Source of the DNA: Clostridiales bacterium
GTDB taxonomy: Bacteria; Bacillota; Desulfotomaculia; Desulfotomaculales; VENG01
Reading direction: 5' to 3'
NCBI GenBank assembly: GCA_016278505.1
Contig: JADQBQ010000017.1
Span: forward strand, 1 to 37,356
Length of the DNA: 37,356 nucleotides
Below the pieces are notes generated by a model, which was not told the DNA's origin, did not search any database, and was given only the letters and a program-made list of their open reading frames with translations. Every line of letters starts with the position of its first letter. Position 1 is the first letter of the stretch. A program made the translations under genes and the position numbers. Positions 33,401 to 37,356 of the stretch are shown here, in pieces.

Positions 33401-33974
33401 CCGGCTGGTGAAGTGATGTAGGGTAAAGATCAAGAATACCACCCCGGAGACTGACCTGTCCATTCGATTCCACGAGGTCTACGCGCTCGTAACCAAGCTT
33501 TACCAATGTTTTTAATAACACGCCCGGTTCCTGTCTTTCGCCAACGGTTAATCTCACTCTGGAACGGGAGAAAACGTCACAGGGACACAGCCGACGCATT
33601 ACTGCTTCCACAGAAGCCACTACAACTTTTTTTTCTTGAAAGTTGCAAAGTGCCTCCAAAACCTCCAGTCTTCTGGCCAGAGTATTCCTATCCTGAGCCA
33701 AAATCTGAAAAGGAATAAGTTCCAAACTAGGAAAATGGTAAACAGGCATGTCTAAAAATGACCCCAGATTGCCTGTGATTTCCGCGGCTTCTTTTTCTCC
33801 TGGAGTCACAATTAAAACCATACCGTCTGAACCATGTGCCAGACCGGCCATGATATAGTCGCGGTATGACGATGTGACGCCGAAAACCATTTGCCTTTTC
33901 ATATTTTGCCGCAAGCTTTTTTCTATTTCTTTAAATTCAGGTGTTTCATATAAAGGCTTTAGCAATCCACTCAC
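30447..33974 (-). CDS. mfd: Transcription-repair coupling factor Mfd
   Basis: DNA translocase that removes stalled RNA polymerase and recruits UvrA. Order: UvrB-like N-terminal domains, an RNA-polymerase-interacting domain (around VGDYVVHANHGIGKYMGI), RecG-like helicase motifs with Walker A GDVGYGKT near residue 650 and DEEQ near 760, the GRVGRS motif VI and a C-terminal TRCF domain. 1175 residues is normal. The longest ORF starts with a TTG at 34004, inside the T-run of the preceding terminator. GTG at 33974, eight bases after GGAGAG, is the sound start and gives MSGLLKPLYETPEFKEIE. Confidence 0.97.
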   Translation of the reverse strand: MSGLLKPLYETPEFKEIEKSLRQNMKRQMVFGVTSSYRDYIMAGLAHGSDGMVLIVTPGEKEAAEITGNLGSFLDMPVYHFPSLELIPFQILAQDRNTLARRLEVLEALCNFQEKKVVVASVEAVMRRLCPCDVFSRSRVRLTVGERQEPGVLLKTLVKLGYERVDLVESNGQVSLRGGILDLYPTSLHQPVRLEFFDDEVDSIRIFDALTQRSYEKLKEITIGPALELVVHEEAWERARETVLNQYQLQYRKLSRYGSPEVTREFEDNLQDILEYLNNSVFFPGIEQFLPYFYSREVNLIDYLPAGSLVLMDEPQRCKDITESIQKERLETYSQLMAKGKALPSQYEGYVDWRYIALSLEKHNTAYFCFLPRQPKFIQPQAVVNFTAKAMHNFLGKITMLAEEILHWRRTGYAVVLTVSNEERGRLFLSELRENKIDAFYTGFPEEQVKPGNVIITPGHLSGGFELVNARLVIIAEKDIYGRQKKPRRRSKSQDKQEATQRLEPFVDLKVGDYVVHANHGIGKYMGIVPLDIAGIRKEYLLIKYSGEDKLYVPNDQVGLLQKYLGAEADSPKLSRLGGSEWSKAKGRVKQAVREMADDLLKLYAAREADRGYAFNQDSAWQQEFEGTFPYQETPDQLKAIEAVKRDMERSRPMDRLLCGDVGYGKTEVALRAAFKAIMDGKQVAVLVPTTILAQQHFNTFRERFSGYPIRVEMLSRFRTAKEQGKVIEGLASGMVDIVIGTHRLVQRDVKFSDLGLLVVDEEQRFGVAHKEKLKQIKVNVDVLTLTATPIPRTLHMSLVGVRDTSILETPPENRFPVQTYVLEEDPVMIREAIRREIGRGGQVYFVHNRVVDLHAVASWLQELVPEARLAVAHGQMKEDELEQVMLEFLDGAYDVLVCTTIVESGLDISNVNTLIVKEASNFGLAQLYQLRGRVGRSTRMAYAYLTFRKDKVLNELAEKRLGAIREFTEFGSGYKIAMRDLEIRGAGNILGAEQHGHIAAVGFEMYCRLLEEAVREARGEKVDSPVDTTVELPVEAYIPDHYIPDTNQKVEIYRRIAKNAGEDRLLEIEDELVDRFGDLPDPVQNLVGIARVKNLAGRLKIKSISKQQEFYKMQFSQEHNLDGEKLVKVSDRYAGKIKFNNTEDEFEIRWKLRDAGMKPLQLLDRLEEFLHILA

Positions 33975-34001
33975 TAATTCATCTCTCCATAAAGGGCACC
34001 A

Positions 34002-34035
34002 CAAAAAGAGCTTTAGCGGCGCAGGCTAAAGCTCT
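34002..34035 (-). terminator. Terminator between the PrsW-like gene and mfd
   Basis: Perfect 11-bp stem AGAGCTTTAGC/GCTAAAGCTCT (34007-34017 with 34025-34035, loop of 7), then TTTTTG on the minus strand. Confidence 0.88.
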
Positions 34036-34086
34036 CGGCCTTAAATTGACATCTTTTGAATTTGGATTCACACAATTATACCCCCC

Positions 34087-34503
34087 CTACCTGTGGCCCG
34101 TCAAGCCGGTACGCATAAGGACTACTCCGTTCCAAAGGAAATGGAATATGAGGGGAATGATCACGGCAAATAAAAACGAACCGGTTTTTTGGTAGCTTAA
34201 AGTAGCCATAAATCCAAAAAAACTATGGCTTATAAAACTAACCAGACCGGCCAGCCAACTTCCCCGCTGACCGCCGGTGATGTCACGAACCGCCTCTACA
34301 ACCCCGAAAGTGAGGTGGCTTAAAAAAATGTTGGTACCCAAAAAAAGGGCTATACCTGTTTTAGACAATTCTTCCATACCGGGGCCGAAGGCAACAACCC
34401 ACCAGCGCCCCACTTTATCCACCAGCAGCCCGTTTAAAAGCCAGGAGTATCCTGAAGCAGTGAGGCCTGCCAGTATAAATGTCAAATCGTCACATCCATT
34501 CAA
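34087..34503 (-). CDS. Small PrsW/CPBP-like membrane protein, putative intramembrane protease
   Basis: 138 residues, about four membrane segments. It carries the pattern of glutamic intramembrane proteases: E44-E45 with K48 (GMEELSKTG), FGVVEA with E70, SHSFFG with H93 and HFLWNG with H121 and N125, which resembles the EExxK, G-F-E, H and H-N motifs of PrsW. PrsW cleaves an anti-sigma factor in Bacillus, but PrsW proteins are usually longer, so this is a minimal version and the family call is tentative. TTG at 34503 or at 34485 (GGATG upstream) may be the start. It lies between pth and mfd, closed by its own terminator. Confidence 0.6.
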   Translation of the reverse strand: MNGCDDLTFILAGLTASGYSWLLNGLLVDKVGRWWVVAFGPGMEELSKTGIALFLGTNIFLSHLTFGVVEAVRDITGGQRGSWLAGLVSFISHSFFGFMATLSYQKTGSFLFAVIIPLIFHFLWNGVVLMRTGLTGHR

Positions 34504-34564
34504 AGGCAGTCTTCTTTAGGCAGCTATTAGTAGTATGAACCAAGCAGGTAGAGAACTATACTTT

Positions 34565-35128
34565 TTAAACATTGTATCTATTCATGGCCTGATTAATACC
34601 TTCTTTTACAAAAGCATATAGAGCATCCACCGCCTTCTCCACGGTGGCCTCTATCTCTTTTTTTTCTACACGGTCAAATTTTCCTAAGACCCAATCACTG
34701 GTGTCCCTTTGTTCCGGCTGAGGCTTACCTATTCCCACTCTTAAGCGGGCAAAATCTCCTGAGCCGAGGTGTTCCATAATAGAGGCCATACCTCGGTGCC
34801 CGCCGCTTCCTCCCTTGGGACGGATACGCATTACACCGGGAGTTAGGTCCAGATCATCATATACAACCATCAAATCCGCCAAAGAAAGCTTATACCAATT
34901 TAAAAGTGGGGCTACGGACTGTCCACTGGCATTCATAAATGTTTGGGGTTTGGCCAGTATTACTTTTTCACCAGCTATAAATACCTGTCCCACCTGAGCT
35001 CGAAAAAATGGGCGGGTTACCGGTATATCGAGCTTATCGGCCAGCCGTTCAATAACTAAAAACCCTACGTTATGCCTTGTTTTCACATATTTTCGGCCCG
35101 GGTTACCCAACCCCACCAAAAGCTTCAT
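34565..35128 (-). CDS. pth: Peptidyl-tRNA hydrolase
   Basis: Releases peptides from prematurely dropped peptidyl-tRNA. MKLLVGLGNPGRKYVKTRHNVGF holds the catalytic His19; FMNASG, YDDLDL with D91/D92 and GGSGGHRGMASI follow. The 187 residues are normal. ATG at 35128 has GGTGGGAT upstream. Conserved order rplY-...-pth-...-mfd. A dispersed repeat and a long palindromic stretch lie directly in front of it. Confidence 0.97.
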   Translation of the reverse strand: MKLLVGLGNPGRKYVKTRHNVGFLVIERLADKLDIPVTRPFFRAQVGQVFIAGEKVILAKPQTFMNASGQSVAPLLNWYKLSLADLMVVYDDLDLTPGVMRIRPKGGSGGHRGMASIMEHLGSGDFARLRVGIGKPQPEQRDTSDWVLGKFDRVEKKEIEATVEKAVDALYAFVKEGINQAMNRYNV

Positions 35129-35232
35129 AATCTTTATCCCACCTAACTAATACCGCTAACAGTGATACTCGCAAGATGGCACATCCCACTTAGCGATACC
35201 GATTCCCTATCTTTATCTGAATTATAATATTC

Positions 35233-35297
35233 CAGGAGGTGTGTCCCCTTTACCTCTTTAGCCCCGGTGCTCAGCTTTAGCTGAACAAGTTCACTAA
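35233..35297 (-). repeat. Short dispersed repeat, copy B
   Basis: The minus-strand reading matches 10096-10159: TTAGTGAACTTGTTCAGCTA, then AAGCTGAGCACCGGGGCT and AAGAGGTAAAGGGGACACACC. The hairpin stem around TAAA is maintained although bases differ between copies. Past the core, toward pth, the sequence has AAGTGGGA, also found after copy A, and GGTATCGCTAA paired with TTAGCGGTATT (35153-35201 region). This element fills much of the 227-bp gap between the Sm-like gene and pth and would be part of the pth leader if transcribed from upstream. Confidence 0.65.
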
Positions 35298-35303
35298 TAA
35301 ATT

Positions 35304-35327
35304 ACCTGCCCTCACCAGAGGACAGGT
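35304..35327 (-). terminator. Hairpin after the Sm-like gene, probable terminator
   Basis: 10-bp stem ACCTGTCCTC/GAGGGCAGGT with one G-U pair (35304-35313 with 35318-35327, loop of 4) 28 bp after the stop codon. The following AATTTATT is only moderately T-rich. Confidence 0.6.
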
Positions 35328-35355
35328 AGTAAGTTTGATCAAAACTACAGTTGTT

Positions 35356-35688
35356 TTACCTAACAGGGCCAATAATAACTGAATTCATTAGCGGTATAAA
35401 TACTGCCTCTCTGTTAGCATCCACCCTGCGGTGAATCTCTGCATAGTCCCTGCCAACAGCATGCAAAGAACCCCTTATTATGGAACCATCCGCAAAAACC
35501 GCAGTAACACTGGTACCTACCCAATCTTCCAGTCTCATATAGAGATAATTACCCTCATCCGGCTCAGTATAACCAGGACCGCAACCAGGCCCATAGTCCG
35601 GACCATAACCGGGGCCATAACCAGGAGGGTTGTAGCCGGGACCATAACCGGGCACACCCAATTCCTTCTTGCCAATATCATCAGCCAT
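35356..35688 (-). CDS. Gly/Pro/Tyr-repeat protein with Sm-like C-terminal domain
   Basis: 110 residues in two parts. Residues 12-40 are low-complexity repeats of the type PGYGPGY (with one DYGP and one GCGP unit), as in spore-coat or surface-adhesive proteins. Residues 47-110 (YMRLEDWVGTSVTAVFADG, GSLHAVGRDYAEIHR, AVFIPLMNSVIIG) look like the small Sm-like beta barrel of DUF2642-type proteins common in spore formers. I do not recognise a named family with certainty. ATG at 35688 follows GGGAGG. It lies between rplY and pth, a position where I know no such gene in Bacillus. A spore-coat role is a guess. Confidence 0.75.
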   Translation of the reverse strand: MADDIGKKELGVPGYGPGYNPPGYGPGYGPDYGPGCGPGYTEPDEGNYLYMRLEDWVGTSVTAVFADGSIIRGSLHAVGRDYAEIHRRVDANREAVFIPLMNSVIIGPVR

Positions 35689-35772
35689 ACACTTAACCTC
35701 CCTTGCTTTTATTTTTCTCGGTCATTTCAGATTATGCACAAGGGAGGTGATGTGTGTGTCGAACCAGCACAA

Positions 35773-36387
35773 TTATTCTGCGGATTCTGCTTCGCCTTCT
35801 ACCGGTTCTTCTTCCTCGCCTTCTTCCTCATCTTCAGGCTCAGCAACGGTTTCAGAGCTTACAGTAAGAATAGTAGCCTCAGGATCGTCTATTACCTCTA
35901 CTCCCTCAGGTATCTCCAGATCATTAACACTAAGTGTATCTCCCACGTGCAACTTAGAGACGTCCACATTAATTCCCTCCGGAATATTACCCGGGAGACA
36001 GGAAATATTCAACTCCCGCAAGATAATCTGCAGTATACCTTCCTCAATCTCACCGTCAACATTAATGGGTATGTTAACTTCAATGGCATCACTCATAGAT
36101 ATCTGTTGGAAATCAACATGCATTAAAAACTTCTTAATGGCATCGAACTGCATATCTTTAACCATTACCTGGTAATCGCCTGCATTCTCCACTTTAATAT
36201 TAATAATGGCATTACGACCGCCAGAGTTCATAACGTCGTGAAAGGATCGCCATTCCAATTCAACAGGAAGACTCTCCATTTTCTGTCCATAAACCACTCC
36301 GGGTACCCAGCCCCGGTTCATTAATTGTTTGCGGTAACTTTTACCTTTTTCTGTTCTAGCTGCTGCTGTTAAATCAAATTGAGCCAT
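35773..36387 (-). CDS. rplY: 50S ribosomal protein L25, general stress protein Ctc type
   Basis: Binds 5S rRNA. Two-domain (CTC/TL5) form of 204 residues: the N-terminal L25 domain (MAQFDLTAAARTEKGKSYRKQL, then GWVPGVVYG and MVKDMQFDAIKKFLMHVDFQQI) and the C-terminal TL5 beta domain (VNIPINVDGE, LPGNIPEGINVDVSKLHVGDTL). A very acidic tail (EDEEEGEEEEPVEGEAESAE) closes it, as in many family members. ATG with AAGGAGG upstream. It is divergent from the PRC-barrel gene and, in the conserved layout, follows prs. Confidence 0.96.
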   Translation of the reverse strand: MAQFDLTAAARTEKGKSYRKQLMNRGWVPGVVYGQKMESLPVELEWRSFHDVMNSGGRNAIINIKVENAGDYQVMVKDMQFDAIKKFLMHVDFQQISMSDAIEVNIPINVDGEIEEGILQIILRELNISCLPGNIPEGINVDVSKLHVGDTLSVNDLEIPEGVEVIDDPEATILTVSSETVAEPEDEEEGEEEEPVEGEAESAE

Positions 36388-36500
36388 AATAAAACCTCCT
36401 TAATTTTAGCCAATTAATATTATTCCCTTTTTTTGTCATAGAAATCCATAGGCACACATAAGCTTTACTTGAGAAACTGTACGGAAAGGGGGCTGAGCAT

Positions 36501-37205
36501 ATGCGCAAAAGTAAACAGTTTTTATCCATGCCGGTCATAGGTCTGCAAGAAGGCCGGCAAATAGGTTCGGTGAAAGGTCTGGTAGTAGACCCGTCCCTCA
36601 AGCAAGTTGTTGCCCTGATTATCGAACAAAAGGGATGGTTCAAAGAACAAAAGTATGTTGATTTCAACAAAGTGAAAAGTGTCGGCGAAGACGCCGTCAC
36701 CATTGACCAAACTTCAAGTGCTGAACGGGGAAGTAGCCTACCCAATATAATAAAACTGTTAAAAGATAACATTGAAATAATTGGTGCCCGTATTGTCACT
36801 GAAAACGGCACTCTTTTGGGTTACGCCGACGAGTATTACGTAGACATGGCTTCAGGACAGCTGGTAGGACTGGAATTCTCGGATAAATTCCTAAGTAGTG
36901 TAATGCACGGTAAAGCTTTTTTAGACACAAACTATGTTAACACGATAGGAAAAGATGTAATAGTGTGTGCCGATGAAGCCACGGATAATGTAATCAAAAT
37001 AGAAGGCGGCATCCAGGAAACAATGAAATCCTTTAAGGACTCTACATCACATATTTGGGACAATACAGTCCAAAAAACCCGAAACTTTAGCACCTCATTA
37101 AATAAATCTCTGGGTAAAGCAAAAAGTCCTAAAGACTCCAAACAAAAAGAAGAACCGGCACAGCCGGACGAATATACCGGTAAACCTCCGTCATCTGAAG
37201 ACTGA
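36501..37205 (+). CDS. PRC-barrel domain protein
   Basis: 234 residues, cytoplasmic. Two PRC-barrel domains: about residues 1-75 (SKQFLSMPVIGLQEGRQIG, VKGLVVDPSLKQVVALII) and about 90-160 (IIGARIVTENGTLLGYADEYYVD, GQLVGLEFSD). A Lys/Ser/Pro-rich, probably disordered tail follows. PRC barrels serve in RNA processing (RimM) and photosynthetic reaction centres and as small adaptor domains; the role of this stand-alone type is unknown. ATG with AAAGGGGG upstream. It runs against the surrounding genes, between prs and rplY, and ends in its own terminator. Confidence 0.85.
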   Translation: MRKSKQFLSMPVIGLQEGRQIGSVKGLVVDPSLKQVVALIIEQKGWFKEQKYVDFNKVKSVGEDAVTIDQTSSAERGSSLPNIIKLLKDNIEIIGARIVTENGTLLGYADEYYVDMASGQLVGLEFSDKFLSSVMHGKAFLDTNYVNTIGKDVIVCADEATDNVIKIEGGIQETMKSFKDSTSHIWDNTVQKTRNFSTSLNKSLGKAKSPKDSKQKEEPAQPDEYTGKPPSSED

Positions 37206-37230
37206 TATAAAAATGTTAGGCCTGCACATT

Positions 37231-37253
37231 AACCCCCGCAGCGGGGTTTTTTT
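37231..37253 (+). terminator. Terminator after the PRC-barrel gene
   Basis: A GC stem formed by AACCCC and GGGGTT (37231-37248) is followed by a run of seven or more T on the plus strand. It lies in the convergent gap between the PRC-barrel gene and prs. Confidence 0.85.
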
Positions 37254-37267
37254 GTTGTTTAGCTGCC

Positions 37268-37356
37268 TTAGTCAAACAACTTGCTCACCGAAAGATCCTC
37301 GTGGATCCGTATAATGGCCTCTCCCAAAAGGGGCGCTACAGAAAGCACCTTAAGCT
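37268..37356 (-). CDS. prs: Ribose-phosphate pyrophosphokinase, C-terminal end (partial)
   Basis: The last 28 or so codons read LKVLSVAPLLGEAIIRIHED followed by LSVSKLFD and a TAA stop at 37268-37270. This is the conserved C-terminus of PRPP synthetase (SVAPLLGEAI-RIHE--SVS-LF). The rest of the gene is outside the window. It would supply PRPP for nucleotide synthesis and heads the conserved gene run that continues to the left. It is too short to have been listed as an ORF. Confidence 0.93.
   Translation of the reverse strand, partial: LKVLSVAPLLGEAIIRIHEDLSVSKLFD

Noticed and set aside
33975..34004. Longer mfd start at TTG 34004
   Set aside because: The codon lies within the T-run of the upstream terminator and has no ribosome-binding site, whereas GTG at 33974 has GGAGAG at 8 nt.
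35560..35660. Tandem DNA repeats that could suggest a CRISPR array
   Set aside because: The units are short, contiguous and in frame, coding PGYGPGY repeats; there are no spacers.
35431..36126. 231-codon plus-strand ORF across the Sm-like gene and rplY
   Set aside because: Antisense to two well-supported genes and the gap between them; composition is that of a reversed frame.

Overview
The window reads as chromosomal core DNA of a spore-forming, Gram-positive, probably anaerobic member of the Clostridia, most like the Desulfotomaculum/Pelotomaculum group (Peptococcaceae sensu lato). The grounds are the sporulation genes spoIIE, yabP, yabQ, spoVT and splB, the conserved run prs-(PRC)-rplY-pth-mfd-prsA-spoVT-mazG-hup-rqcP-yabP-yabQ-divIC-spoIIE-tilS-ftsH, a long-form formate-tetrahydrofolate ligase, and moderate GC with AT-rich spacers. 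The species cannot be named from this sequence. Almost everything lies on the minus strand. The only plus-strand genes are an amidohydrolase, splB and a PRC-barrel gene. Many starts are GTG or TTG (coaX, folP, ftsH, spoIIE, yabP, rqcP and others), and strong Shine-Dalgarno sequences often override the longest ORF.

Layout from left to right. 1-166 is the 5' end of a 16S rRNA gene leaving the window, with a promoter/leader region up to 631. 632-4097 holds dusB, coaX, bioY and birA, with a BirA operator in front of bioY. 4173-7154 is a pantothenate operon (in transcription order panG-panB-panC-panD). It is preceded by a promoter, a structured leader of about 150 nt and an intrinsic terminator, which looks like an attenuation-type RNA switch. 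Together with coaX this region goes from ketoisovalerate to phosphopantothenate. 7507-10081 is a plus-strand island with an amidohydrolase, a MITE-like element and splB. The SplB protein has Ala where the catalytic hydrogen-donor Cys is expected. 10201-12267 is folK-folB-folP, followed by an HD protein and a DUF134 regulator. 13609-16598 holds fhs, a FlK-like thioesterase and ndk.

A second, inverted copy of the MITE-like element sits at 16684-16977 between ndk and ftsH. 17023-24151 is ftsH, tilS, spoIIE and a Ppx/GppA-type phosphatase. The spoIIE promoter has the unusually long 21-bp spacer known from Spo0A-activated sigma-A promoters. 24239-27611 holds divIC/ftsB, an orphan HTH gene, yabQ, yabP, a SpoIID-like lipoprotein, rqcP and hup. 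27711-35128 holds mazG, spoVT (with a sigma-G-like promoter inside a 13-bp inverted repeat), prsA, mfd, a small PrsW-like membrane protein and pth. The right end has a Gly/Pro/Tyr-repeat Sm-like protein, rplY/ctc, the divergent PRC-barrel gene and the last codons of prs.

Most of the window is ordinary core genome. The parts that deserve attention are the paired 295-bp foldback element, a second short dispersed repeat (10096-10159 and 35233-35297), the pan-operon leader, the natural Cys-to-Ala change in SplB, and the cluster of sporulation-type promoters readable from sequence. No CRISPR array, tRNA, prophage or complete transposase gene was seen.
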